A DNA stretch of 64,000 nt from Gonapodya prolifera JEL478 (taxonomy: Eukaryota; Monoblepharomycota; Monoblepharidomycetes; Monoblepharidales; Gonapodyaceae): NCBI GenBank assembly GCA_001574975.1, contig KQ965731.1, positions 1 through 64,000 of the forward strand. Reading direction: 5' to 3'. A program made the translations under genes and the position numbers. This document shows positions 10,320-22,350 of this stretch, piece by piece (position 1 is the first letter of the stretch; every line of letters starts with the position of its first letter). The notes beneath the pieces were generated by a model. That model did no database searches and was not told the origin of the DNA. It was given only the letters and a program-made list of their open reading frames with translations.

Positions 10320-12132
10320 ATGGCTCCCATCTCCAAGATTGCTGTAACCGCAATGCTGTGCACTTTTGCTGCAGGCGCTGTGAGCGGAAGCGGGACGGGT
10401 CAGGCGGCGGAAACAGACGGTGAGGGTCGGTTTTGTCGCCCGCACAAAAAGGATGGCTTGTTTATCATTCTATGCTCATCTAGGGCATTTGTCTCGGCGC
10501 GTTGCGACACTGAGCACGGGACTGAAAACAACAAATTGTAAGTCCAGTCGAGGGATCATGGAAGATGTCAAGTGACCATTTGAACCCACTGTCTCTCCTC
10601 GGACCAGTCATCGTTGGAGGCTACTCCATCAATCCCGCCGATTACCCATACACCAGCTTGCTGGACATTCAACCTAATTTCTCTATTCCTAACTCCATCA
10701 ACTACGCCGAGACGTGCTCGGGCGTCCTGATTCAAACCACCCCAGTTCCAGTCGTCCTCACAACCGCGCACTGCGGCACCGCTGGAATCGAGCCATTTGC
10801 AACAATATACGTCGGGAGAGGAAACAAAAATGTCCCTTGCTCTTCGGAACAGACGTGCACACAGTTCAGTGTGTTGGAGATTGTGATCAATCCAGACTAT
10901 GCACCACTACGAGGTGTCGATAAGGTGAGCTTCACCGCAATCACTTCACTGAATGGTCTTGACTTTATTTCCCATTTCTTGAAAAGAATGGCAACGACCT
11001 TGCCGTCTGGGCGTTGAAACAAAGCGCCCCGTCCTCTGCTCCGTTGATCGCAGCAAACCTCAACACCGACCCCAACTTCCCCCCGGTTGGAGTTATGAGC
11101 CAAGCGCTGGGCTGGGGCTACACGAACGTGCACGGGGACCAGGGTGTGAACCCAACTCTTGCCACCACCCTGCAAGGCGTCGGGCTCCAGGTCGCAGACA
11201 ACGTCATCTGCGAGAACGCGTACTTCATCAACCCGAGCGCTCGAACCGGTCTTGCGTGCCTCTTGGGATCCAACGCGACCGGCATTCAAACGTCCACCTG
11301 CCCTGGAGACTCGGGCGGCCCGCACATTTACAACGGCGTTGTGTACGGGATCACAAACTTTGGACCCCTGGTGTGCGACTCGGGCGAACCCCTCGTGGCG
11401 GCCAAGACGGCGCACTCGAAGGCGTGGCTGGACCAAATCCTTCGTACCTTTAACTCCAAGTACGGAGCCCCATCCGCACCTCCCCCACCTCCCCCTACGC
11501 CCCCTGCTCCGGCACCTTCCCCGCCAGCAGTCGCTCCCACCCCCCCTCCACCTGCTTCGACACCCCCCGTACCCGCACCCAACCCACCCGTGACTGGGGC
11601 ACCCCCTACTTCGCCCGCAGCACCGCCACCGTCGAATGCTCCTCCTCTCGCACCTGTGAGTCCGCCACCACCGCCCGGAAACGCTCCTCCTCAGACGTTG
11701 AACCCCCCCGGGAATCAACCTGTGTTGCCTGTCCCGCCAACTGGTAAGCAAGTCCTTTCCAAATTGTCAGCCTCGTCGTGCTCACAAAATGCCATCATAG
11801 GGGCTCCACCCCCCAACAGCCCAACGGCAACGTCTCAAAATCCTGCGCTAGCAACGTTTGGGCTGAGTGGGACACAGCTTCCGGGAATTCTGGGAGGAGA
11901 CGGCGGAAGCAGCTCCGTCTCGACACCGCCACCGACCGTCATCCAGACCGAAGGGAATGCGACCAACAAGGTGACGCCGGCTCGGTCTGCCGCGACAAAG
12001 CGCAGCTGGTCGCATACGCTTGGAGGTATGTCGCTGAGGTTGAGGTTGGCGAACCTCCCAACAAGTTTTCTCACACGGATTGCATTCCCAGCATTGACGA
12101 TCACATCGATCGTCTTCCTTATGTTCCAATAA
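10320..12132 (+). CDS. Secreted trypsin-like serine protease (S1) with proline-rich stalk and C-terminal hydrophobic anchor
   Basis: A chymotrypsin-fold endopeptidase made for export. Residues 1-30 (MAPISKIAVTAMLCTFAAGA) are a signal peptide. A short propeptide leads to the mature start IVGGYSINPADYPYTS. The catalytic triad is visible: His in VVLTTAHCG, Asp in NGNDLAVWAL and Ser in CPGDSGGPH. After the protease domain comes a stalk of about 110 residues made almost only of P, A, S, T and V (words such as APPPPPPTPPAPAPSPP). A second low-complexity part follows, and the protein ends in a basic patch and a hydrophobic run, PALTITSIVFLMFQ. The stalk and hydrophobic end suggest a cell-wall or membrane-tethered protease (GPI or single-pass). 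Four introns lie near 10421, 10535, 10924 and 11742. Confidence 0.88.
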
Positions 12133-12315
12133 ACGTTGTGTAATCGCATTCGATGCGCGCTACTTTACATAATAATTGAAAAGCCCTGCAAAGTTTTGAA
12201 AGGGTTGTAGCGGATCGCATTTCCACGTTACATATTTGGCACACAACTGCAGTGAAATTTGAGTGTTTTACGAAAACAATAAGATACAATACTGCCTCGA
12301 AGGAAAATCTGAATT

Positions 12316-13646
12316 TCATTTCTTCTTTGGTGCCTTCCCGTGCGCCCCAGTCTTCAGAACGTCAATTTCGTCTCCAACTTTTATCGTATTGCCGACACAT
12401 TCTGGTTCGTGCACACCCCACATTCCAAAGCAAGCCTACAGGGAGAGATGAGACGTTTTAAGTATTTATCAAAAGGCAACCTTCCCGAATAAAGACTAGT
12501 CACGGACCTCGTACTTCGCGTTTGGCTCAACACGTCGATACGATTGGATGGTCGTCAAAGGGTCCTTGGTCTTTTGTGCAGTGTCCGGGTCAACAGTTGT
12601 AGCCATACATCGTGTCGCGCGGCTCAAAACATGGATGGTGGACCCGCCAATCTTGACCGCCATCCAGGTGTCTTCCTCAAACGCCACTTCGTTTTCAACC
12701 ACAATGTTTGGGCGGAAATTGATCGGGCGGACTGATGATAGATCGCCCTTTCCTTGAGTTACTCTTTCGGCAAGGTGTGCGTTCAAGTCTCTCATGGAGC
12801 CAGTCGACACCAAAAGGTATGGGTAAGCGTCGGCAAACGCAGCCTGTGCTCTGATAGAGTAAGGGGGTGGGAGTTGATGGCCAACAGGAACACAATGACG
12901 CACCGTCACTTTCGAAGCCGCTTCGGGCATCAAGATGGGATCATCACCGTAAGTGTTTGTCGAAACGCGCGGAGCACACGATTGGTAATCGTTCACCACA
13001 AGACGGACGCTCTCGCCGCAGATTGCAGAAAGCCACAGAGCTGCAGCATCACCGCAATCGACAACTTGTACAGGATCTCCGAAAACTTCGAACGAAATGC
13101 TCTTTCCTTTGCATGGAAATGGCACCGCCACGGTGTCTGAAGCTTTTGGGTGAGACAGGGTCAAAGTTCCGCCGCGCTCGTACGCCGTTTGAGTGGAGCC
13201 CGGAACTGGCTCATTCAAATCGAGCTTTGGAGTACTGAAGATGAATATTTTTGAAGCTGAAAATTTGGCAATGCAAAGTACTGTGTCGTCACTCACATCA
13301 GAATTACTGTGGGCACGTCCCGCATGGTCACGATTCGCGTGTGAGCTGGCTCAGAATACGATGCGAAATCTTCTCTAACAATCATCCATTGTCTGTCGAA
13401 GGCGAATCCATGATTCGCGATTGTTGCCTCGTTTAGCTCGAGACCTCGACAACTCTTGACTGGGCTTTTAGTTTGGAGATATTTTTACCACACGATCAAC
13501 ACGATTATGAAATGAGAGCGCGGAAATGCTTACTACATGTAGAGATTCTTAACTTTGAGCATCTTCTTGTTGTCGATCGGCTCGGATGTGGCCGGCCCGC
13601 GGCCGCATGCACAATGTGTCTTGGTGGGGTAACAATTGAATTGCAT
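12316..13646 (-). CDS. MOSC-domain protein, mARC/YcbX-like molybdenum enzyme
   Basis: MOSC proteins of this type carry the molybdenum cofactor and reduce N-hydroxylated compounds (mARC) in mitochondria or on its outer membrane. The start exon reads MQFNCYPTKTHCACGRGPAT and ends KVKNLY. Then PVKSCRGLELNEATIANHGF and FDRQWMIV form the N-terminal beta-barrel. Later come VVDCGDAAALWLS, the MOSC core FRPNIVVENEVAFEEDTWMA, the cysteine of RCMATTVDPDTA expected to bind molybdenum, and the last exon GMWGVHEPECVGNTIKVGDE, ending GKAPKKK. The introns are short. No clear N-terminal membrane helix, unlike human mARC1/2. The gene is followed after 99 bp by the hydratase gene on the same strand. Confidence 0.85.
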
Positions 13647-13745
13647 AAGTAAGCGGAGAACTTTATGTCATGCAGCCTGTCACCATGCGAACATCTCTTT
13701 CTAGTTAACTTACGCACAGACAAGAGAAAAGAAGAAAGCTACAAT

Positions 13746-15141
13746 CTAGATTTTGCTCCGTCCCTTAGTAATAGTGCTTTGGAAGCCCCGCATGACGTCC
13801 AGAACTTCCGGTTCCGCTGCACCAGCCATTTGCGTTGCGTCCTCACTATGGATTGGAAGTGTCGATGAATGAATTTCGGCGGGGCAAACAACAGAAACCT
13901 CTGGCGCAAACCTACGCTGCAAAAGTTCCTTGGAGTGTAACTCCGTTCTGGTTGAGCAAGATAAGTTGTTTCGTATAGAGCAGTCCTGAGGCAGTCATGG
14001 CCAGCACTGCACAAAACGACAAGTTGACTACGGCAAGTTGCATGGTTACCGCACTGTCATCTCACTATCTTTTGCCAATGCGAGACCCGTGTTTCGCAGC
14101 TCTGCCTCGGACACAACGTCGGACACAAGGTTAGTCCTGAGTGCCTTTTCTAAGAATGTTGTCCTCGTTAGCTCATTCTAAAAGCCCACACAAAGTACTC
14201 ACGTGAATCCATCCATCTGTGTGTCGCTAGCAGTTCGTTGGAGTGGGTTGTCCCGATAAGTCGGGGCAACATCCAACTCAATCCTCCCTCGCCACCAGAC
14301 AATCCCATCCGGTTTGCGCCGATAGAGCACCGGAATGATGTGCCAGCAATCTAAGATAGTAGGGTGATTTCGTTGGGAATAAATTCAACCAACCTGTCAT
14401 TATGAACATACCCGCACGTCACACGCACAAGATATTGCAAAACCTGACCAAGCGATGCCAGTGTTATGCATTTATCATTTGGGAGCAACCACCACCAACT
14501 CACCGACGCCGACAGTGCTGCCGTGAACAAGTGCAATTGTCATTTGACTGAGGCTTTTGACCTTCTGAACAGTCAGACTGTACTGTATAGCAGAAACCAC
14601 CACGTCACAAGTTGCGCTTTTGACGGAGCACCATCTTGTCACGTCGACAACTCACGTTGCGTTGCCCAAAGTATCTGAAACACAAAGAATTCGTTTCACA
14701 GCTAATGGGATCAGTGAAAGATCAATGAATGCCCACCTGGAAGTTGCAGGCACATCCGTGACATCTGTGTCTTTCGATTCGAAGTCCAAACCGGCAGAAA
14801 AATTCCTTCCATTCCCAGCAAATATAACGACGCGGATCCGTCGGTTGAGCATGAGGGCATCTTATTGGTTGCACCGTTATTTTCGGATGGTGTTACCGAT
14901 TCCGACATCCACTGACCGCAAATTTCCTGTAGCGCTGTCGTCAACGGCCACGAGAGGGAGTTCATTTTTGTTGGACTGTATAGATAGTGCGGATATGAGT
15001 TGGGGCCATGGAGCGAAGACAAGCGGAGCACGCTCACCGATTAAAAATGATCCATAGGGCGCGGCCATCCAAGTCCTCTCGAACTTCGAGGCCCACTTTT
15101 TCGTACTCCTTGTACGGCAGCAAAGGGTGTTGGTCGCGCAT
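13746..15141 (-). CDS. Enoyl-CoA hydratase/isomerase (crotonase) family protein, possible PTS1
   Basis: A crotonase-fold enzyme of fatty-acid or branched-chain CoA metabolism. Minus-strand exons give MRDQHPLLPYKEYEKVGLEV, SPTKMNSLSWPLTTALQEIC, RRIRVVIFAGNGRNFSAGLD (oxyanion-hole strand), KVKSLSQMTIALVHGSTVGV, GFAISCACDVRVCS, GLSGGEGGLSWMLPRLIG, TNLVSDVVSEAEL and a last exon ending GRSKI. The GLSGG..SW.LPRLIG block points to the 2-enoyl-CoA hydratase group rather than dienoyl isomerases. The final SKI resembles a peroxisomal PTS1 signal (canonical SKL), so a peroxisomal site is possible. There are six or seven introns, several below 70 bases. One junction, near 14870, needs transcript proof. 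Confidence 0.75.
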
Positions 15142-15457
15142 GTTGGTGACTCCTTCGGAAATGATCGCGGAGATGCCGTCCAGTCAGATCTGTGGCCTCC
15201 ACTCGATTGTACTTACACAACATTAAACTTTATTACATTCTTGTTCACAACTTTTAAAAGGGTGGAAATAACCCGTACCCCTAAGTATGCGTGTCTGTCC
15301 CTTTTGTGAGGTATTCTTTGGGTTTTGGGAGTTTCAACGTAATTCTTTGCCAAATCCAATCCAACCGTGCGTGAAGCGTGAAGAGTGAAAACGGTTCATC
15401 GCAGAAGCTTATCGCAATCGAGCGCCCAAAGGGCCATTATCCAACTCCTTGACACAA
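15142..15457. other. Intergenic region between hydratase start and trehalase stop
   Basis: About 316 bases hold the promoter of the hydratase gene and the trehalase 3' end, both on the minus strand. I see no gene. An AT-rich block around 15220-15300 may carry promoter elements and the trehalase polyadenylation signal. Confidence 0.4.
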
Positions 15458-18400
15458 TTACAGAAAGAACTGGGCCCTTTCGCCGGGAGAGCCGAGTGGC
15501 TCTTCGGGGGAGCTTTTTGGTGACCCGTTGGGCCCAGCACCACGGTCCCTCGACTTCCGACGAAGCTGGACCACCAAATCGTCGGGTGGCGTCAACATGC
15601 CAAGCGCACGGCGATATGAGACTGGGAGATATGTGAGACCGACTTGGTATGAGGCATTCATCCACCCGAACTGCAGAGTCAACAGGTCAGTCAGTCGACC
15701 AATCAAAAGAGAGCGTGGTGCCTAATAACTCACTCCTTCGCGAGGAACAAACTTGAAATCGGTTCCAACGTTGCCGTATTCAACGTCGACCTTGTGCGTC
15801 ATATCCACAACATCAAACTTCTCAGGGACAACCCCGTTGTAGTCAACAAAAGCCTTGGTGATGGTATAAAGCCAACGGTAAGCAAAACGTTGCGATAGCT
15901 CCTTGTAGCCGTAGTTGCGCACAGCTTCCCAAGCCATTATTTGGTGAGGAGCCCATCCAAACGGATAATCCTGGACGCCAAAAAGCATTCGTTTAAACCA
16001 AACAACTCTCTTTTTCGCAGGAACTCACCCATTGTCTGTTTGGCCTGTCCAATCCCACTCTACCTCTACTCTCCAGAGTCCCAGAAACAAGCCCACCGAC
16101 AACTTCGAACCTTCGAGATCCCTCAGTAACGACACTTTCGGCCTGCTCTTGTGAAGCCATTCCTGCCCACAGTGCCCAAAATGTTGTAACAGTCTCGTAA
16201 ACGTGTTGCTCCTTTTGCGCAATATCGTAATCGAAGTAAATGCCCTGCTTCTCGTTCCACAGGTACCTGTCCGCTGCTGCTCTAGTTCTGGTTGCTAATT
16301 GCTGGAATACTGGAGATGTAAGCGTGATGGTGAAGAACGGAGAGTCCGGATGGTCGATCACAGGTTCCCACACAACTGGCACCTCAGCAGGCGAAGGCAC
16401 CATCTTCTCGTCCGCCGGGTAGCTATCAGCGGGTGATGCGACGTCCTCAAGAACAATGCCTTCCCCAGACTCCCGAGCCTCCCTCTCCCGCTCTGCCTCC
16501 GCTTCTCCGACCTCACGCCAGTGGTGATCAATTTCTTCGTCAAAGACGAGAATGTGGCGGGCCCATCGCGAGTCCCACTCAGAAAGGGCGTTGGCAACAC
16601 CATTCTCACGGACGTAGTCACGCCACTTGATGTACGATTTGAGGTTTACGTCATCGTGGCCGCGGCGGACACGTATTTTGAAACTGCAAGGGAAAGCGTC
16701 AGAAAGTTCCAACATTTGAATTATGTTTAGAAATTACCTGTTTCTGAACTCTTTTTGGATCACTTTGGCAAGATCCATTTCATATTTGTACAGAAGGCTC
16801 GTGAGGTCGATTGTGACGAGACTGGCACACTTCCCTTCAAAGCGATAGGTGGTGTCGTGACCAGACTCGCGGACTTCAAAACCAGTCGAGGAGAATGGGC
16901 GAAATTAGCCGAGACACTTCATCAACCTTTGAGAAATGCTCACCTGCACGATCGTGCACAAAGTATGTGTCCAACTCTGGCTCACTTACTTCTTCATTGG
17001 CATACATTTTCTTGAACTCTTCAACCCCAACGCCGTGCTTTTTCGCATAAGGTTCCATCAAATGGTCAAAGTGGCTGCTCTCGGTCTCTGGCGGCATCCC
17101 GTAGCCCTCCGTTTTGAAGGTGCTGAGCCCCGTTACCCCATCATATCTAGGTTCCGAGAGCCAGACCCCAAAGAGTTCCTTACATGCCGCGCGAAAGCCG
17201 CGAGCGAGCCATGATTTGGTCTCCGCTCGCGTGTAAGATGGCTTGGTTGCAAGCGCGGCGTGGACCTTGAGAATCATATCGGTGAGGAACGGTGGCTGGG
17301 AACGGGTGAGATAGTAGGAGCGATTGGCATTGAGGATTTTGCCGTAATGGGCAATCTCGTAAACAAAGTTTTCGACCATGCCCCGAGACATCTCGACGCG
17401 ATTGTCTGGCGTGCAGAAAGCGTTTCGGAAAAGTGCATTAAACTTTCTTGCGACTGTTGACTGCGCTTTTTATCCGCTCAACTCACCAACGAGTAACCCC
17501 AAAGTCTCAAAATAGCTGTCCCACCCATACATCTCATTGAATCTGCCCCCTGGCACTACGAACGGTACACCTTTAACTACTTTCGCTTTGACCCTGGTAT
17601 CGTATTGCTCGCGCAGAGCCAGACTGAGAATTCCAGGTTTGCCATCGAGGGTCTTGACGTACTGCGGCGTCACCACTTCAGGAAGTCTCACGACGTCAAG
17701 GGGCCGCGTTTGAGCAACCTGAGTCCAATAAGCTAAGGCAAACTCGTCGTAGAAAGGAACATAAATGCGGCGGCTTTGGTCGGGAGTGCGGTTCTTTGGA
17801 TCATTGGTGATGATTTCAAGGCCTGGAAAAAGAGTTTGTCAGGATTGCTCTCCCATGCGATCAACTCTTCGTCCTTCAAGTCCTAAACGATCTTGCTCCG
17901 GAGGGCGTCACTCACCTTCAGCATCAATCCGTCTGCTCAACCCATCCCAAAAATCGTATTTGATCATCCTTGCCAACCTCTCAACGGGATTCTCTCTGAG
18001 TCTGTCCTCATCCACCATGATTCTTTGACGCCCATGGTCCGATGCCAACGCGAGCTCTTGCAACAGGTTTGAAATTTGGTATGTTCCACGAAGTTCAAAC
18101 TTGTGATACCCAGCTGAAGCTGCCGTGCCGACAGCGAAGACTTTCGGTCCTTGGTCAGATACGGTGATTTGAAAGTCACCGTCGGTATCCTCTTGTTGAA
18201 TTAAGCGGCCTGTGTCGGGTCGGAAACATTTGAGTGAACAAGTTGCATGAATATTCGTGGGCAGACAACCAGCATGCACCGCTAACTGCAACCAATAAAA
18301 TAGGTTGCCTTTCACCATTAATGTTTGGCAGTGTTCGTACTGGATGAACACGCCGTCCATGTGGATGACAAATTCCATCGCCATTCTCAATTCTTCCCAC

Positions 18401-18614
18401 TCAAACCTCAATTCTTCGCATACTCACGTTGCGTCTCTTGAACATCGATGAGAAATCTTCTCGGTCCAGACTCAAATTTGTCATCATGCGAGGCGCGGCG
18501 CTTGGGTCGGGAGAACGATTCTTCTACCAAATCTGAGACTTCTTTCGAGGATAAGTGGCGCCTAAGGTCACGCTGGGAGGAAGATAAATGCAAGTATATG
18601 TCAGTAAGTTCCAA
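15458..18614 (-). CDS. Neutral trehalase (GH37), cytosolic, PKA/calcium-regulated type
   Basis: It hydrolyses the storage and stress sugar trehalose to two glucoses. The N-terminal exon carries [23 protein letters not shown] fits a protein kinase A site in the position known from fungal neutral trehalases. Next, [19 protein letters not shown] is the calcium-binding-like loop. Catalytic-domain blocks follow: [35 protein letters not shown] (GH37 signature 1), the SRPPF-like [36 protein letters not shown] and [15 protein letters not shown]. The domain holds a region around [19 protein letters not shown] that looks like a lineage-specific acidic insert. At least seven introns. The N-terminal start at 18614 may not be the true one, because a strong acceptor (tcctcccag) lies inside the first exon near 18573. 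Confidence 0.9.
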
Positions 18615-18798
18615 GACAGATCGTAGTTACAGAAGTAGCCACGATCGGCAAGGGTATTATTGTCTTTGCCACATAGCCCCTGAGGCGACGTGCACGAGCT
18701 TTTTACATTAGCGCAAAGCATTGCGCATATGTAAATGAAGTCAGATCTCCGTTGTTGAATCGGTTATGGCGAACTAGTGGTTGCCTGGACTGGATTGG

Positions 18799-19211
18799 TC
18801 ACTCACCACCAGGGCAGTGGCATTCCACAGAACCACTACAGCTTTGCAAGCCTTTCCTCCGCTTTTTGGCTTCACTGTAGGTGACGGTCTCTGTTTTTAA
18901 CTCACCGTGCTGATAGCCCGCATTCTTCCGGTCTTCTTTCCGTCTTCAACACCCGCAAGTCCTGGTCCCCTGATAGCCGCCCAGTCAGCCTCAACGTGGT
19001 GTCCATGGGCACGCGCATGGCCAAGGTCTGGGTTTTCTATTTCCCGCTCAAGGAAGTGGGATTTAGGGTCCGAAGATGGCTGGGTGGTGTGGGCAGGGGG
19101 GAAGAGTTTTGAAACTGAAAGACGTTTTCGGTGCAGCAACGGGGCTGGCGGTGCCGAGGGAGACGAGGGGGAGGGAGAAGGAGAGGACCGACGCGGAGAA
19201 GCGGGGGCCAT
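18799..19211 (-). CDS. Unrecognised open exons, perhaps 5' exons of the trehalase gene
   Basis: On the minus strand an ATG opens about 100 residues, starting [20 protein letters not shown] and later GHHVEADWAAIRGPGLAGVE, and ends at a textbook gtgagt donor near 18903. A second possible exon (KPKSGGKACKAVVVLWNATA) ends at another gtgagt donor near 18798. Its phase would join the strong acceptor in front of the trehalase residues RDLRRHLSS. If so, the trehalase has a long Ser/Pro-rich N-terminal extension. I recognise no domain. It may instead be a separate small gene or non-coding DNA. Confidence 0.3.
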
Positions 19212-19649
19212 TCAGAAACGGGACACAGTTGAACGGGGCTTGCAGCACCTTGCTGTGGTCTGGCCCTTCCGCGCCACACAAGATGGAGAGATTTATCTAA
19301 AAATCTGGAAACTGCCCACCTTCGGGTGTGCATGATGTCGATAATTTGCTCCGCGTCGATTTTTTAATCAGACCAATTTTTTAGGAGCTTTGGAAGCCTC
19401 GAAGATTGCGTATACATTAACGGAAGACTTTTTCCATATCTCAATCTGGAAGTATACGGACTCTTGGCAATTGGCTTGCATTTTGGGAACCAGTGAATGT
19501 GACTCCGTCGGCTGTGGCACTGTGGCGGAGCGTGGTTGTCTCGTCTCGGGTAACTCGGGTCCAATTCAAATCCTGAGCCCTCTCTCTTTACAGTCCTTGG
19601 AACTGAAGTTATCATTTACCTGAAGGACGATTGCGGTCAGACATTTAAT
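19212..19649. other. Region without a supported gene
   Basis: The plus strand has short open frames here, one reading GTEVIIYLKDD near 19600 after a pyrimidine tract, but no chain of exons with a known domain. I treat it as promoter and 5' region of the ketosynthase gene. Confidence 0.35.
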
Positions 19650-22350
19650 ATGGCTAGCGGAAAATGGGCCGGTGCGTTGGGTACTCAAGCTAGCTCTCCT
19701 GGTGCACGAAGTGGACGCTTACACCACAACGTTCACAACGCCTGAACCACATAACGATATCACTTGATCTACAATGGATCAGATGGAATTGCCGTCATTG
19801 GAATGGTGAGAATACCATCAGATTCACTGCAGATTCACGCCGAACAACCGTTTCCACTTTTCTACCAGTCGTGCCGGTATCCCAACGATATCGCAACGCC
19901 TCAAGAATACTGGAATACGCTCTCGGCTGCGAAGGACATCCGGACTGGCCCACCGAATGAACGATGGGGTACTTCCATCCCACTTTCCCAACCTTTGAGA
20001 GGCACCTTTCTCCATGATATTGAGCAGTACGACCCCGAGTACTTCGGCCTGGCAGAGGATGAAGTCAAGGATATGGATGCGCAGCAGAGGATAGCGATTG
20101 AAGGTTCGTCCACAGTGGACTAGTGTCGACGGAGGGTGGTGGGAAGCAATGATGGAGCAAGACGGATCAAGGGCGCGGAATGTCTGACCGCATTCATGGC
20201 CTTGGCGAGGTTTATTTTGATGAAGCTTTAGTGGCTTACAAGAAATGGTCTTCGTCCGACTTGCTACAGTGTGCTGTGACGCCCTTCGCTCCGCGTCTTA
20301 TTGGGACGATGAAAATCGCCGACCGAAAGAAGGCAAGGATAACATTGCCACTTACGTTGGAGTTGCCAATCCGGATGGTGCGACCCTTGGTTACCAAGTG
20401 AGTGGGGAGCCCTGATTTGGAAGGACAGAGTCGTGGTCTCCTCTCGATAACACCTTCCTTGTAACTAAAGACTGAACCTACCAAAAATACTCTCGTGGGC
20501 GTGCTAACATTCGGAGCTTCCAACCGGGCGGCTTACTGTCTGGGGTTGAAGGGCGGGAGCATGACCCTTGATACTGGATGTTCCAGGTGGGACTCTCGTT
20601 GTGCAAGAAGTGGACGATTATTTTAACATTCTCACCGTCAACCCGCGAAAGCTCACTCTATGCTGTTCACATGGCCTGCAACTCACTGCTTATGGGGGAC
20701 TGCGATGCAGCTTTGGCATGTGGAAGCACAGTAATCACGAATCCGGTGAGAATCAAAGTGGAGTGCCAATCTGTGGAGAACGAATATTGGAACGACCACC
20801 GATATCGCGGATGGGCGAAGGATGAAATAATACTGTGCTGGAAGGAGGTTGGGGCAATGTTTGAGCAGAACTTCTGACTTTCCGGCTTCCCACGAATCTG
20901 CCAACCTCGTTGTCTCACGGTCTGATTTCTGCCGTTCCAATGTTTTGTTTCGGGTCTGCAGAACATGTACACCATGCTCTACCGGTTAGTTGGTGTACTG
21001 TCAAATGTCAACCGTCGTTCCCGAACTGACTCCGTGTTCAATTGGGCATTCCCCTTTCTCTTTTTTCGACCAATCGCCTCGCCCCATGGCACTTTTCAGG
21101 GTCGGTGTGCTCTCTCCCAATTACATGATCCGTGCGTTTGATGCCGCCGCGGATGGTTATGTCCGAGGGGAAGGTTGCGGTGCCGTGCTCTTGAAGCGGC
21201 TTGCCGACGCTGAGCGTGATGGGGACGTGATTCTCGGTGTCATCCGAGGAAGCGCGATCGGACATAACGGAAAGACGCGGAACATTGTGGCGCCGAGCGT
21301 GGAGGGTCAAGGGAGGGTCATCAACGAAGCGATGGAGAGGGCAGGAGTGACAGCGGCACAAGTTGACTACGTGGAAGCGTGGGTTTATTTGCGTGTGTTC
21401 TTTGCTGGAGGGTGTTAAAACGGTTCCTTTTGTTTTTCCTTTGTCCCTCAAGTCATGCCACTGGTACGAAAGCAGGCGACCGGAAAGAGTTGCTCACAAT
21501 TCAGGAGGTCTACGTGGATAAAGCGAAGGAGAGAACCGCAGAGCGTCCTGTCGTTGTGGGGGCAGTTAAAAGCATGTTTGGTGAGTTAATAACACTGCGT
21601 TTTGGGTTGACAAAAGTACTCATAACAAAATATTCCCAACAGGTCATGCGGAAGGTGCAGCTGGAATCATGGGGCTCCAGAAAGCCATTCTTGTTCTGCT
21701 CAACCGGTCTGCTCCTCCCAACATCAATTTTACCCGCATCCGGCCTGAAGTCGCAATAGACTATGGGAGCAAAGTTGTGTTCCCTCTGGGCGAAAATATG
21801 AACCTGGGTGATAGAGAGGGACTCTTGTGGGCAGGTGTGAACTCGTTCGGAGCTGGGGGAACCAACGCTCATGGTGAGTCAATGTTGTGAGAACAAAGTG
21901 TGTACTTGTCAACGTACTGAATTTTTTTGGCAGTGGTAATACAGGAATACCCGAGACAATCAGGGAAGGAGGTCAAGTTTGAGAAATATTCGTACAACAA
22001 GAGGTACAGTTGAGATTGCACATATTGAACTCGGATACAGTCCGAACAAGTAATTAATCCTCCATATCCTTAGATTTGTCCCGGTTGTCTCTCACGCTGG
22101 CGAATACTTCATATGCGAGCATATTCGCTCAATGTGCGAAACGGATCCTGTCCTTGCGAGAGCTCCCGCGGCCCCCAATGGTCATCTCACCAACGGCCAC
22201 GCTCCTGCAGCGGCGGAGAAAGGTCGTGTCGGTAAAGAGGGGACAAAGAACACGAAGAGTGATGGTGAAGTGTACTTCCTTCCGGCGGCGTTTGGGTGCA
22301 TGTTGGTTGGGAGCCTGGCAACTGTCGCATGGAAGGTGTTCCGAGGTTGA
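19650..22350 (+). CDS. Stand-alone ketoacyl synthase (PKS/FAS-type KS) with C-terminal transmembrane anchor
   Basis: A decarboxylating Claisen-condensation enzyme fold without the other PKS or FAS domains. Exons give DGIAVIGM, then SCRYPNDIATPQEYWNTLS, FLHDIEQYDPEYFGL, MDAQQRIAIE, IATYVGVANPDGATLGY, the active-site region LKGGSMTLDTGCS with the nucleophilic Cys, SLYAVHMACNSLLMGD, FDAAADGYVRGEGCGAVLLK, then the catalytic HATGT and VKSMFGHAEGAAGIM, and NSFGAGGTNAHV. The C-H-H triad is thus complete. After the domain there is a short PRQSGKEVKFEKYSYNKRF link, an Ala/Pro linker, and a single hydrophobic helix, AAFGCMLVGSLATVAWKVF, at the stop. No acyltransferase, reductase or ACP follows. The start is inferred: an exon at 19650-19671 (MASGKWA) joined to the acceptor at 19780. 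Function unknown. Confidence 0.82.

Noticed and set aside
10897-11751. 284-codon minus-strand frame rich in Arg and Gly opposite the protease
   Set aside because: It is the antisense shadow of the proline-rich stalk; no domain, and the plus-strand protease is complete.
18524-18721. Minus-strand Cys-rich frame like a small secreted protein
   Set aside because: It overlaps the likely intron in front of trehalase; a strong acceptor lies inside and there is no signal peptide.
19560-19660. Short plus-strand frame with GTEVIIYLKDD like an Hsp90 segment
   Set aside because: Only about ten residues fit, the rest of the Hsp90 fold is absent and no splice chain supports it.
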